NCBI GenBank assembly: GCA_012719445.1
Contig: JAAYAH010000037.1
Location: 1-64,000, forward strand
Length of the DNA stretch: 64,000 nucleotides
DNA from: Actinomycetales bacterium
GTDB lineage: Bacteria > Actinomycetota > Actinomycetes > Actinomycetales > Kineosporiaceae
Reading direction: 5' to 3'
Shown in pieces: positions 1 through 8,836 of this stretch. The notes beneath the pieces were generated by a model. That model was not told the DNA's origin, did not search any database, and saw only the letters and a program-made list of their open reading frames with translations. The stretch's first letter is position 1. The number at the start of each line of letters is the position of its first letter. The position numbers were made by a program, and so were the translations under genes.

Positions 1-111
1 ATTGTGCTCACATCGACACGAAGGAAACCCAACGAGAGCTGTGTGCGGTTACTATCACCGGTGTACCGAAATCTGTCAAGAGTAGTTACCGGTACACGCG
101 TCAGGCGAAAC

Positions 112-124
112 CGAAATGATTTCG
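112..124. promoter_or_regulatory. Palindrome CGAAATGATTTCG, possible operator
   Basis: A perfect 6-bp inverted repeat around one central base. It resembles the CGAAA/TTTCG half-sites at 5827-5839 upstream of the GH62 gene and, by memory, the CGAAACTTTCG element of Streptomyces xylanase promoters, though the spacing here is 3 bases rather than 1. It may belong to a gene lying left of the window. Confidence 0.3.
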
Positions 125-700
125 CAGTCGCGGTGACGGCAAACCAATCACAGTCACGGGCATGGAGCCGCCGGCGGGCGTCGAGCGGATCGCTCACGTT
201 CTGGCGTTCACCGGTGACAGCCGTCGGACAATCACCGTGCGGTCCACGCCAGCACGGGTGCGCTGCTGGAGGCAGGGGGGCACCGGCATCGGACACCCTT
301 GGCGTGTGCACCTACCGCTGCGGCGTGCGTGGCGGGCCACGTCGGACACCGCGGATCTGTGGGTGGACCAGGTGCTGGTACTGCTGGCGCAGTGTCCCGA
401 GTAGCCGTGTGTCCTGTGCGGGCGGAACGGTCCGGTCCTGCCCGAACGGGCACGGGTGCTGACCTGGGGCGCCGACCGGCTCGTTACCGATCGTGACCGC
501 TCGGCTGACCACCGCGACGGACGCGCTGCGGCTCCTGGTGGTCCGCTCCGGCGTCCAGGGCGCTGGTGACCCTGCCACGGGGCAGCGTGATCTTCGGCAA
601 CCTGTTCACCTCGATCCTGCGGAAGGTCGGGATGTGACCTCACCGAGGACGGGACACACCGGAGGACGCGCCTCCCGTACAGCCGTGGGCTGACTCGTTG

Positions 701-732
701 CGGTGGCCCCACCGATCTTGGTGGGGCCACCG
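701..732. terminator. Strong GC-rich hairpin before the SARP gene
   Basis: Two perfect 13-base arms (cggtggccccacc at 701-713, ggtggggccaccg at 720-732) flank a 6-base loop (gatctt). There is no T-tract, as is common in actinobacteria. It would end transcription entering from the left and implies, weakly, that something upstream is or was transcribed rightward. Confidence 0.5.
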
Positions 733-845
733 CCGGGCGAGAGCAGGGTTGTAGCCTCTGCCTCCGCATAGGCGAGGTGGCTCGGGACCGTGGTTCCGGT
801 GCGGACGGCGCACTGCTCCCCGGACCGACGGTCGTGGAGGCGGGT

Positions 846-3800
846 TTGTCGGTGCGATCAGGATTCCTGGTGCTCGGCGACGTCCAGGCATGGGACGGCG
901 ACGTACGGTTACGGATCGAGCCACGCCAGCGGCAGCTCGTCCTCGCGGCCCTGCTCTGGGACGTCGAGCGGGTGGTGCCGATCAGGGTCCTGACCCAACG
1001 GATCTGGGGTCACCCGGACTCCGACATCGCGCATACATCGCTGCGAGCGCACATCTCCCGCCTCCGCACGGTCCTGGACCAGAGCAGTTGGGGAGTCCCC
1101 GGTGGTGTCCTGGTCCACGACACGGACGGGTACCGGCTCCTGGTGCCGTCCGGCCGCGTCGACCTGCATCGCTTCCGTCAGCTGACCGGGCAGGCCCTCG
1201 ACCTCCCGCAGGAGCCGGCGGTCGAGCGGGAACGGGCCCGGATCCTCACCACCGCGCTCCGCCTGTGGCGTGGCGAGATGCTGGCCGGGTTGGGTGGGAC
1301 CTGGGTCGAGACGGTGCGTACCCGAATGCGGTGCGAGTTCGAGGAGGCCCGACTGGTCTGGGCGTGGAGCATGCTGCGTCTCGGTGACCCGGACCCCGTC
1401 CTGGCCGCTCTCGATCGTCCAGGCATCGACTGCACGGCCACGGAGTCACTGGCCAGGGCGCTGATGACGGCATTGGCGATGACCGGGCGGACCGAGGACG
1501 CCCTGGACTGCTACCACCGGCTGCGGTATCGGGTGCTCTCGGAGCTCGGAACCGAGCCCGGCCCGGAACTGGCCGACCTGTACACCGAGATCCGAGCGGG
1601 CCGGTTCACGGCGGACCGACACCCGGTCCCGGTGACCCGCCCGGCATCCGTGACCCCTCGGCGAGCGGGTGGACCCGGCTCGGTGACCGTCGCGTGCCCG
1701 GCGGGCAGGACGCCGGGACCGGATCGCGCCCTGCCGGGACCGGGACTTCCACCGCCTGCCCAGCTGCCCAACCCGGTCACGGCGTTCACCGGACGCCGCG
1801 ACGAGCTCGCCGGGATGGACACGCTGTCGACGGAGCCCGACGAGACATCGATCATCCTGATCACGGGGACCGCAGGGGTGGGCAAGACCGCTCTCGCGGT
1901 GCACTGGGCCCACCGGATGCGGGAGCGCTTCCCCGACGGGCAGCTGTTCACCGACCTGAGGGGGTATGACCCCGAGCACCCGGCCGACCCGCGGTCCGTG
2001 CTGTCGGGGTTCCTGCGGGCCCTGGGACTGGACGGTGCCGAGATCCCCTCGGAACCCGAGGAGCGAGCGGCCCGGTACCGGAGTCTGATCCGTGGCAGAC
2101 GGTTCCTCGTCGTCATCGACAACGCGCGAGACGTCGAGCAGGTGCGTCCGTTCCTGCCCGACTCACCGACCTGCACCGTTCTGGTGACCAGCCGGGACAC
2201 CATGCCCGATCTCCTTACCGGGGACAGCGTCCGGCGGGTCCCGCTGGGACTCCTTCCCGCCGATGACGCCGAACGGCTGGTCACCGATCTCATCGGCCAG
2301 GACGCTGCCAGCGATCCGCGCGCCGTCCAGGTCGTCGTGCAGCGTTGCGCGCGACTGCCGCTCGCCCTGCGGATCGCCGCCGAGCGGGTCGCCGAGCTGG
2401 CGGGCTCCCGGATGGAGTCGTCGCTGGCCGCGTTGGCGGAGGAACTCGCGGACGAGGAATCCCGCCTGGACGTGCTCGGCGTCACCGGCGATCCGCGTTC
2501 CGCGCCGACCGCGGTGTTCTCCTGGTCCTGTCGTCACCTGGACGACGAGACCGCGCTGGTGTTCCGCATGCTGGGCCTGCACCCGGGACCCGACGTCTCC
2601 TCGCACGCGATGGCGGCGATGACCGGTAGGTCCGTGGAGGCCGCTCGTGCGTCCCTCGACCGGCTGACCCGGGTCACCCTCGCGGAGCCCACCGCTCCGG
2701 ACCGTTACGGCATGCACGATCTGCTGCGCGACTACGCCCGCGGTCTCGCCGCCACGAACGACACCCCCGACCGTCGCAGCCAGGCCCTCACCCGGCTGCT
2801 CGACTACCAGTTCGCCGCCTGCGCCGTGGTCACCACCCTGCTCCCGGCGAAGACGACCCCGCCCCGGGTCCCGGCCCCGGCGGTCGACGTGCCCCTGCCG
2901 GCCCCCGGGGACGCCGCCGCGGCCAGGGCGTGGCTGGACGCCGAACGCCCCGGCCTGGTGCGCTCGATCGTGCACGCCGCCGAGCACGGGTTCCACCAGC
3001 ACGCCGTCGCCCTCGCGGAGACCCTGTGGCTGTACCTCAACTACGGCAACCACCTCGACGAGGGATCCGCGGCCTCCGCCTCCGCCCTGCATGCCGCGCG
3101 GGCGGGTGGCGACCGCACCGGGGAGAGCATCGCCCTGATGAACATGGCCGGCGTCCTGTTCTCCAGGGGGCGGACGGCCGAGTCCGCCGATCACATGGAC
3201 CGAGCCCTCGACGCGATCCGCGAGGGTGATGACCCGGAGACCGAGGCCCTGATCCTGATCAACCTCGGTGTCGTCGAGCGGTTCCTTGGGAAGCTGTCCG
3301 AGGCCGTGACCCACACGGGTGAGGCCCTGGACCTGTGGCGCTCCACCGGCAATCTCGTCGGCCAGGCCCACGCCCTCACCCAGCTCGGCTATCTCCTTCT
3401 GAACTCCGGCGATCGCCCGCGAGCCGAGGAGTACCTCCTCTCCGCCCTCGCTGTCGCGACCGAGTCCGGAGACCTGCGCTCGATCGGCGATGCCCACGAG
3501 GTCCTCGGCGAGGTGTTCGTTGCCGCGGACCGGCTGGAGCTGGCGGCGGAGCACTGCGAACGGGCACTGTCGTGCATGGAGGAGTCCGGGAGCCTCCTGG
3601 AGCAGCGGTCCCCGACCCTGGTCAGGCTCGGCGGTATCCGGCTCCGCCAGGGACTCCACGAGCAGGCCCAGGCCCACTTCGACGAGGCGCTGGCCGCTTT
3701 CGACGGCGTGACCAACCGGACCTACCTGGTCAGCGCCCTCAACGGGCTCGGTGAGGTCTACCGGGTCACAGGTGATCACCGGCAGGCTCTCGACCACTAC

Positions 3801-3983
3801 GTCCGGGCGCTCGTCGTCGCCGAGGAGATCGAGAACGTCGCGGAACAGATCGTGGCCCATCAGGGCCTCGCCGCGGTGTATCGCGACACCGGGGACTCCG
3901 CCTCGGCCGACCGGCACGTCGCGCGGGCCCGCGAACTCGGCGACAGCATCGCGACAGCCGAGACCCCTCGTGCCGGCAGGTGA
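846..3983 (+). CDS. AfsR/SARP-type transcriptional regulator with NB-ARC and TPR domains
   Basis: This is a large pathway-type activator of about 1045 residues. The N-terminal 90 residues look like an OmpR-type winged helix (FLVLGDVQ, then TSLRAHISRLRTVL), followed by a bacterial transcriptional activation domain (VDLHRFRQLTGQA, LATEPGPEL-like end). A nucleotide-binding NB-ARC/STAND ATPase follows, with a clear P-loop GTAGVGKTA near residue 341 and VVIDNARDVEQV as Walker B. The last 300 residues are TPR-like repeats. SARPs often control secondary metabolism, but no biosynthetic cluster lies beside it, so its targets are unknown. Start: GGAGG at 836-840 serves the TTG at 846 or the GTG at 852; the GTG at 777 is also open but adds a tail not usual in the family. 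A -10-like TAGCCT lies at 752-757. Confidence 0.9.
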   Translation: MSVRSGFLVLGDVQAWDGDVRLRIEPRQRQLVLAALLWDVERVVPIRVLTQRIWGHPDSDIAHTSLRAHISRLRTVLDQSSWGVPGGVLVHDTDGYRLLVPSGRVDLHRFRQLTGQALDLPQEPAVERERARILTTALRLWRGEMLAGLGGTWVETVRTRMRCEFEEARLVWAWSMLRLGDPDPVLAALDRPGIDCTATESLARALMTALAMTGRTEDALDCYHRLRYRVLSELGTEPGPELADLYTEIRAGRFTADRHPVPVTRPASVTPRRAGGPGSVTVACPAGRTPGPDRALPGPGLPPPAQLPNPVTAFTGRRDELAGMDTLSTEPDETSIILITGTAGVGKTALAVHWAHRMRERFPDGQLFTDLRGYDPEHPADPRSVLSGFLRALGLDGAEIPSEPEERAARYRSLIRGRRFLVVIDNARDVEQVRPFLPDSPTCTVLVTSRDTMPDLLTGDSVRRVPLGLLPADDAERLVTDLIGQDAASDPRAVQVVVQRCARLPLALRIAAERVAELAGSRMESSLAALAEELADEESRLDVLGVTGDPRSAPTAVFSWSCRHLDDETALVFRMLGLHPGPDVSSHAMAAMTGRSVEAARASLDRLTRVTLAEPTAPDRYGMHDLLRDYARGLAATNDTPDRRSQALTRLLDYQFAACAVVTTLLPAKTTPPRVPAPAVDVPLPAPGDAAAARAWLDAERPGLVRSIVHAAEHGFHQHAVALAETLWLYLNYGNHLDEGSAASASALHAARAGGDRTGESIALMNMAGVLFSRGRTAESADHMDRALDAIREGDDPETEALILINLGVVERFLGKLSEAVTHTGEALDLWRSTGNLVGQAHALTQLGYLLLNSGDRPRAEEYLLSALAVATESGDLRSIGDAHEVLGEVFVAADRLELAAEHCERALSCMEESGSLLEQRSPTLVRLGGIRLRQGLHEQAQAHFDEALAAFDGVTNRTYLVSALNGLGEVYRVTGDHRQALDHYVRALVVAEEIENVAEQIVAHQGLAAVYRDTGDSASADRHVARARELGDSIATAETPRAGR

Positions 3984-4149
3984 CGGTCGGCGTGCCCACC
4001 CCGCCGAGTGAACTCAGACGGCAGGCCCGGACGTGCCGAGCCCGCCGTCTGCCGTTCGCCCTGTCCTGGTCCGTCGCTCGTGGAGGGGCAGGACGTCGCG
4101 GGTGCCTCCGAGGGGTCAGGACCCCGCGGGGCGGATCGTGCGTCTGCCG

Positions 4150-5670
4150 TCAGCGCTGCAGGGTGAGCAGCCCCGGCCGGTAGGGGAGGAGGCCGTAGTC
4201 GCCGCCTGAGCTGGGCGACCGCCCCTGGTAGAGCAGTTGCAGGTTGCACGGGTCGATGGTCATGGTCTGGTCGGCGTTGGTGCGGATCAGTTCACCGTGG
4301 CTGATGTCGTTGGTCCAGGTGGCGCCACTGTTGGCCTTACCGGCGAAGGGGTTGCTCTCGCTGGTGGCGTTCGGGGTCCAGGAACCGCTCAGGCTGGAGG
4401 AGGTGAAGGAGCGGAAGTAGCGCCCCTGGCTCCCGATCGCCTCGACGATCATGAGGTACTGGTTCTGACCGGCGACCTTGTACACCTGGACCGCCTCGAA
4501 GAGGTTGTTCGTGGTGTCGCTCATGACCACCGTCGACGACGAGCCGAAGCTGCCCGGGAAGTTCCCGATCGGCATGCTGGCCCGGTAGATCTTGCCGTTG
4601 TCACCGGCGAAGAACAGGTACATGTTCTGGCTGTCGCCGATGAGGGCCTGGTCGATGGGGCCGGTGCCGGAGTTGGAGATGCTCCCGGAGAACAGGGTCT
4701 GGGCACCCGACCATCCGTTGACGTTGCTGGGGTTGCTCGACGTCCGGTAGGAGAAGGCCGGACCACCCCACTGGTACGCGAGCACCCAGATGCTCTTCGG
4801 CGCGAAGTAGAACAGTGAGGGCGCGACGGCGGCGAACGGCATCCGGTTCTGGCTGGCCGAGGCCATGCCGGACCAACTGCTGAACAGCCCGAAGTTCATC
4901 GAACCCCAGGCCGATCCGGTGTCGTGGGTGGTGGCGTAGACGAGGTTCTGGCCGTTGTAGGGCGCGTGGGTGAAGTCCTTGAGCGAGACCCAGCCCGACG
5001 CCGGGTTCGCCAGCGAGCCCGTCGAGGTCCAGCGGTAGGTCGACGGAAGGGAGCAGCCACCCGAGGGGCTCGACGTCGTCGTGGTCGTCCGGGTGGTCGT
5101 GGTGCCGCCGCCGCTGGAGCCGGCCGGGTAGAGCTGCCAGGTCTGGTTGCGACCGGCGTAGTCGGTGTACTGGGTGATGTCACCGCCGTCGGCCGTGGAG
5201 GCGTTCATGACCTCCAGCGCCTTGCCGGAGTTGCGGTTGATGAACCGGACGGAGGAGTTGTCGTTGCCGGTGAGCCGCCACTGCTGGTTGGCGCCGTTGT
5301 GGTCGGTGTACTGGTTGACCGGTGCGCTGTTGGCGGTCGACCAGCCCCACACGTCGACGACCTTGCCGGAGTGTCGGTTCTTCAGCCGGTAGTACCCGTC
5401 GCCGGAGGACAGGAACTGGAACTGCTGGTTCGTCGCGTCGGTCCGGGTCCACTGCCGGAACTCCGCGCCGTCGGCGGTCGACCAGTTGTAGAGGTCCAGC
5501 GCCTTGCCGCTGTTAACGTTAACAATGACGTACCACGAATTCACGTCGATCGAGATCGCGGCCTGTGCCGGCGGACTGCCGACGAGGAGACCCCCGACCC
5601 CCAGGGCGAGGGCCACCCCGGCGGCCATCGCCCGACGGTGTCGTTGCCTTCTGCGTGTCGTGTCGTTCAT
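4150..5670 (-). CDS. Secreted GH62 alpha-L-arabinofuranosidase with N-terminal CBM13
   Basis: An exported enzyme of 506 residues expected to remove arabinose side chains from arabinoxylan or arabinan. A signal peptide (residues 1-37, twin basic start, hydrophobic core, cut after AQA) is followed by a ricin-type beta-trefoil CBM13 (about 38-180) with its repeated QxW-type ends (QQFQF, QQWRL, QTWQL). A Thr-rich linker ([15 protein letters not shown]) leads to a GH62 domain starting [17 protein letters not shown]. The expected catalytic residues are visible as [12 protein letters not shown] (base Asp) and [10 protein letters not shown] (acid Glu). Start: ATG with GAGAGG six bases upstream. A LacI-type operator lies 83 bases upstream of the start and a second palindrome further up. 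The gene stands alone, convergent with the SARP gene. Confidence 0.93.
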   Translation of the reverse strand: MNDTTRRRQRHRRAMAAGVALALGVGGLLVGSPPAQAAISIDVNSWYVIVNVNSGKALDLYNWSTADGAEFRQWTRTDATNQQFQFLSSGDGYYRLKNRHSGKVVDVWGWSTANSAPVNQYTDHNGANQQWRLTGNDNSSVRFINRNSGKALEVMNASTADGGDITQYTDYAGRNQTWQLYPAGSSGGGTTTTRTTTTTSSPSGGCSLPSTYRWTSTGSLANPASGWVSLKDFTHAPYNGQNLVYATTHDTGSAWGSMNFGLFSSWSGMASASQNRMPFAAVAPSLFYFAPKSIWVLAYQWGGPAFSYRTSSNPSNVNGWSGAQTLFSGSISNSGTGPIDQALIGDSQNMYLFFAGDNGKIYRASMPIGNFPGSFGSSSTVVMSDTTNNLFEAVQVYKVAGQNQYLMIVEAIGSQGRYFRSFTSSSLSGSWTPNATSESNPFAGKANSGATWTNDISHGELIRTNADQTMTIDPCNLQLLYQGRSPSSGGDYGLLPYRPGLLTLQR

Positions 5671-5752
5671 GGAAAACCTCTCGACGGTTCCCTTCCGGGC
5701 ATGTGGTGGACGGGGGGTGCGCCTGCCTGACGGGTGGCGCCTCAACTTTCCG

Positions 5753-5766
5753 TTGAAGCGCTTCCC
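5753..5766. promoter_or_regulatory. LacI-type operator upstream of the GH62 gene
   Basis: The sequence TTGAAGCGCTTCCC holds a perfect 10-bp palindrome GAAGCGCTTC with the central CG typical of LacI-family operators. It shares the core GAAnCGCTTC with two sites in the divergent promoter region near 57.2 and 57.5 kb. This suggests common control by a LacI-family repressor. The binding protein is not known; the one encoded at 22258 is a candidate. Confidence 0.6.
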
Positions 5767-5826
5767 TCTTTCAGTCTGCGGACGAGGTTAGCCAACGTCC
5801 TCCACAGTGAGAAGGGCTCCCGAAAT

Positions 5827-5839
5827 CGAAATACTTTCG
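5827..5839. promoter_or_regulatory. CGAAATACTTTCG inverted repeat upstream of GH62
   Basis: Five-base arms CGAAA and TTTCG surround three bases, in the likely upstream promoter region of the GH62 gene. It resembles the xylanase-promoter element CGAAACTTTCG known from Streptomyces but has longer spacing. A related 13-bp palindrome lies at 112-124. Confidence 0.35.
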
Positions 5840-6079
5840 CATACCCACGTCATGCCCTGGGGGTATCGCTGACCGTGATGAATATTAAGCACTGGGTATC
5901 CGCAAATTGCGGGACTCACCCGGCAAGTTTCGCGACGAGGGTGGAGATCCTGCTCGGTCCACATGGTCGGGCGGTTCCACGCCCCACCGTGACCGACGGC
6001 CTCAGCCGCAGGCCACCCCGTTGAGCGAGAACCCGGTCGGCGAGGCGTTGCCCGCCGGCGGAGGCGCGACAATCACGGC

Positions 6080-6709
6080 ATGCCCCGGACACCGGACGAC
6101 GTGCACTGGGCCGACTACAACGCCGCACAGCAGGGGCGTGAGGTCCGCCCCCTGTGCCGCGAGGTGATGGAGCTGGCCGGTCCCGGCGCCGGGCGACAGG
6201 CGGTCGACCTGGGCTGCGGTCTCGGCCTGGAGACCCGCGCCCTGCTCCGGGCCGGCTGGCGGGTGCACGCCGTCGACGGCGAGCCGGGGACGGGGGACCG
6301 GGTGCTGACGACGACGCGGGGCTGCGACCGGAGCCGGCTCACCGTCGAGGTCCGGCGGTTCGCAGACCTGGCAGCCCTCCCTCCGGCGGACCTCGTGTAC
6401 GCGGGCTACTCGCTGCCCTTCGCCGACCCCGGGGACTTCGGCCGGCTGTGGGCGGTGGTCCGGGGGAGCCTGCGCCCCGGCGGGTGGTTCGCCGCGAACC
6501 TGTTCGGCGACCGTGACGCCTGGGCCGGCACGATGCACGGGACCTTCCTCGCCCTGTCCGAGGTGAGGCAGCACCTCGACGGTCTGCAGATCGTGGAGCT
6601 GCACGAGGAGGACGGGCCAGGGTCCTCCTACCGCGGTCCCAAGCACTGGCACGCCTTCCACGTGATCGCCCGCCGTCCCGAGACTCCCTTCTCGGACACC
6701 AGCCCCTGA
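6080..6709 (+). CDS. Class I SAM-dependent methyltransferase
   Basis: A 209-residue cytosolic protein with the Rossmann-type methyltransferase fold. Motif I is VDLGCGLGLETRALL near residue 41, followed by VHAVDGEPG for the acidic end of strand 2. The motif IV region reads ADLVYAGYSLPF and the post-motif LRPGGWFAANLFG is typical of TehB/Methyltransf_11-like enzymes. The substrate cannot be told from sequence. The start ATG has no Shine-Dalgarno but GACAAT ends six bases before it, fitting a leaderless transcript. Confidence 0.85.
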   Translation: MPRTPDDVHWADYNAAQQGREVRPLCREVMELAGPGAGRQAVDLGCGLGLETRALLRAGWRVHAVDGEPGTGDRVLTTTRGCDRSRLTVEVRRFADLAALPPADLVYAGYSLPFADPGDFGRLWAVVRGSLRPGGWFAANLFGDRDAWAGTMHGTFLALSEVRQHLDGLQIVELHEEDGPGSSYRGPKHWHAFHVIARRPETPFSDTSP

Positions 6710-6851
6710 ACCGGACCGGGATGACCGGAGCCGATCGCCGGTCGACGACGTCGATATCGGTACCGGCCGGTCGTGAGGTGGATCAGCCACTATCCGGATA
6801 CCGTCGGTCACTGACACTGCGGAGAGTCCGTGGCGGATGAAAGGGAGACAC

Positions 6852-7619
6852 ATGGTCTTCAAGAAGATGTTGCGCTCGCTGGGCGTGGGCGGCCCCTCGG
6901 TGGACACCGTCCTCTCGACTCCCAACGTCCAGCCCGGCGGGACCCTCGCCGGTGAGGTCCGGATCACGGGTGGGGACCACGACGTCGACATCGAGTACAT
7001 CGCGCTGAGCCTGGTGACCAAGGTCGAGATCGAGACCGACGACGCCGACTACGACGCCACCCAGGAGTTCCACAAGGGGCATGTGGCCGGGGCGTTCCGG
7101 ATGGCGGCAGGCCAGCACACGGTCGTCCCCTTCCAGATCCCCGTCCCCTGGGAGATCCCGATCACTGAGTTCTACGGGCAGCACCTGCACGGCATGTCCA
7201 TGGGGGTCCGGACCGAGCTGTCGGTGGCCAGGGCACTCGACAAGGGCGACCGTGACCCCGTCTCCGTCTCCCCGCTGCCCTCCCAGCTCCGGGTGCTCGA
7301 GGCGTTCGGACAGCTGGGCTTCCGGTTCAGGAGCGCGGACAACGAGCGCGGCCGGCTCCACGGCGTGGCGCAGCAGCTCCCGTTCTTCCAGGAGATCGAG
7401 TTCGCGCCGCCCATGCAGTACGCGAACCGGATCAAGGAGGTCGAGCTGACCTTCGTCGCCGACCCCCAGGGGCTGAACATCGTCCTGGAGGCCGACAACC
7501 GGGGCGGGTTCTTCACCCCGTCGCGGGACACCTACGGCCGGTGGTACGTCAGCCACCAGGACGCCATGCAGCGTGACTGGGCAGCCGAGATCAACAACTG
7601 GCTGATGTCCCGCCGCTGA
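6852..7619 (+). CDS. Spo0M (SpoOM) family protein
   Basis: A 255-residue protein with the arrestin-like fold expected for the SpoOM family, named for a Bacillus sporulation-control protein and widespread in actinobacteria. Family marks are the start MVFKKMLRSLGVGGPSVDTVL, the segment VQPGGTLAGEVRITGG, HTVVPFQIPVPWEIP in the middle and ELTFVADPQGL near the end. It has no signal peptide or membrane span. Its role outside Bacillus is not settled. Start: ATG at 6852 with GGGAGA just upstream gives the conserved N-terminus; an in-frame ATG at 6837 would add five residues. Confidence 0.88.
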   Translation: MVFKKMLRSLGVGGPSVDTVLSTPNVQPGGTLAGEVRITGGDHDVDIEYIALSLVTKVEIETDDADYDATQEFHKGHVAGAFRMAAGQHTVVPFQIPVPWEIPITEFYGQHLHGMSMGVRTELSVARALDKGDRDPVSVSPLPSQLRVLEAFGQLGFRFRSADNERGRLHGVAQQLPFFQEIEFAPPMQYANRIKEVELTFVADPQGLNIVLEADNRGGFFTPSRDTYGRWYVSHQDAMQRDWAAEINNWLMSRR

Positions 7620-7874
7620 CCGCGAAACCCGCCATACCCGCAGTGCCCGCGATGTCAGCACCGCCCGCCATACCCGCAGTGCCTGTTGTGCCTGTCGCGC
7701 CCCGGTCGGACGTCGTCGATGCCCGGCCGGGTGCGCGGCCAGGGCGACGGCTGCCGGGAACGAATCCGGGCAGCCGAGCATTCACACTGGTAGCTGCGTG
7801 GTCATGGCAGCTCGCCACACCGAGATCAGCGCTACCATGCCGCAATCGTTCGTCAGATCGTCCCGGAGGGACCG
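7620..7874. repeat. Intergenic stretch with a 20-bp direct repeat
   Basis: The 20-base unit cccgccatacccgcagtgcc occurs exactly at 7628-7647 and 7664-7683, 36 bases apart. The gap lies between the Spo0M gene and the Bax-inhibitor-like gene. I see no hairpin terminator in it. Confidence 0.6.
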
Positions 7875-8684
7875 ATGGAGAGCCGTAATCCCGTCTTCAA
7901 CCGCAGCCCGGAGTTCAAACGTGGCGGTTACGCCACGTTCGACACCCGGACGCCGAGTTCGGCCGACCTTCAGGACATGTACTCCGCGCCGTCCGCGACA
8001 CCGCTGCAGACCGGACGGATGACCATCGACGACGTCGTGACCAGGACCGCGATGGTCTTCGGCCTGCTCGTCGTCTCGGCCGCGGCGACCTTCACCCTGG
8101 TGGACTTCCTCAACCCGGTGATCCTCTTCGGGTCGGCCATCGTCGGCTTCGTGCTGGCCATGGTCGTGTCGTTCAGCAAGAAGATCAGGCCGGGTCTCAT
8201 CCTCACCTATGCCGTGGTTGAGGGCGTCTTCGTCGGCGGGCTGAGCAAGTACTACGAGACCGCCTTCGAGGGCATCGTCGCCCAGGCCGTCCTCGGAACC
8301 CTCGCCGCCTTCTCGGCGATGCTGGTCCTCTACAAGGTGGGGGCCGTCCGGGCGACGCCGCGGTTCACCCGGATCCTGATGATCTCCCTGGTCGGCTACC
8401 TGGTCTTCAGCCTGGTGCACGTGCTCGGCGTCGTGTTCGGCGCCTGGGACAGCATCTACTGGGGCAGCGACGGTCCCAACGCCCTCGGCATCCTGGTGAG
8501 CGCCTTCGGCGTCATCCTCGCGTCGCTGTTCCTCGTGCTCGACTTCGACTTCGTCGAGCGGGGGATCCGCAACGGGGTCCCGCAGCAGGTCGCCTGGATG
8601 GCGGCCTTCGGGCTGGTCGTCACCCTGGTCTGGCTGTACCTGGAGATCCTGCGGCTGCTGGCCATCCTTCGCGGCAGCGACTGA
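7875..8684 (+). CDS. Bax inhibitor-1/YccA-type integral membrane protein
   Basis: A 269-residue membrane protein. After a polar N-terminus of about 55 residues (NPVFNRSPEF, TPLQTGRMTIDDVVTRT) come seven hydrophobic spans, beginning AMVFGLLVVSAAATFTL and ending VTLVWLYLEILRLLAIL. The central FVGGLSKYYE and the C-terminal DFDFVERGIRNGVP are typical of the actinobacterial YccA/BI-1 group. Family members elsewhere act as pH-gated cation leaks or as protease-linked factors, but the role here is unknown. Start: ATG with GGAGGGA close upstream. A strong terminator follows at 8749-8786. Confidence 0.9.
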   Translation: MESRNPVFNRSPEFKRGGYATFDTRTPSSADLQDMYSAPSATPLQTGRMTIDDVVTRTAMVFGLLVVSAAATFTLVDFLNPVILFGSAIVGFVLAMVVSFSKKIRPGLILTYAVVEGVFVGGLSKYYETAFEGIVAQAVLGTLAAFSAMLVLYKVGAVRATPRFTRILMISLVGYLVFSLVHVLGVVFGAWDSIYWGSDGPNALGILVSAFGVILASLFLVLDFDFVERGIRNGVPQQVAWMAAFGLVVTLVWLYLEILRLLAILRGSD

Positions 8685-8748
8685 CCCCGAGCCGGCCGGC
8701 CGCGGTGGCCGGCCGTACCTCCCGGCCGTTCCTTCCGATCCTTCCCTC

Positions 8749-8786
8749 CCCGAGGGGGCACCCGGTACCGCGGGTGCCCCCTCGGG
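8749..8786. terminator. Hairpin terminator after the Bax-inhibitor-like gene
   Basis: Arms of 16 bases (8749-8764 and 8771-8786) pair perfectly around the loop gtaccg. No T-tract follows. The hairpin separates the membrane-protein gene from the APS kinase gene. Confidence 0.75.
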
Positions 8787-8836
8787 CGTTCCTCGTCCGG
8801 TCGCCGGGTCGGTGACCCCTGTGTGACCATGACCGG

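Larger units (their letters stand above)
1..845. other. Region without a sound gene; possible decayed coding sequence
   Basis: No open frame here reads like a whole protein. Pieces in different plus-strand frames do look protein-like: one ending DLWVDQVLVLLAQCPE near 400, one reading ARVLTWGADRLVTDRDR near 450-495, one reading TARLTTATDALRLLVVRSG near 494-550, and one reading LVTLPRGSVIFGNLFTSIL and ending at the stop at 635-637. They could be remnants of a gene broken by frameshifts, followed by the hairpin at 701-732. The left part also holds an 8-bp inverted repeat (gtgtaccg at 61-68, cggtacac at 90-97) and a perfect palindrome at 112-124. I cannot name a family. Confidence 0.3.
5671..6079. 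other. Promoter region of the GH62 gene
   Basis: This 409-bp divergent gap is AT-richer between 5810 and 5910 and carries the two palindromes annotated separately. On the minus strand a possible -10 TAACCT lies upstream of the operator, with only a poor -35. On the plus strand GACAAT lies six bases before the methyltransferase ATG. Confidence 0.5.

Noticed and set aside
5513-5524. gttaacgttaac, a palindrome near the GH62 start
   Set aside because: It is within codons for the mature N-terminus (VNVN); no reason to see it as a site.
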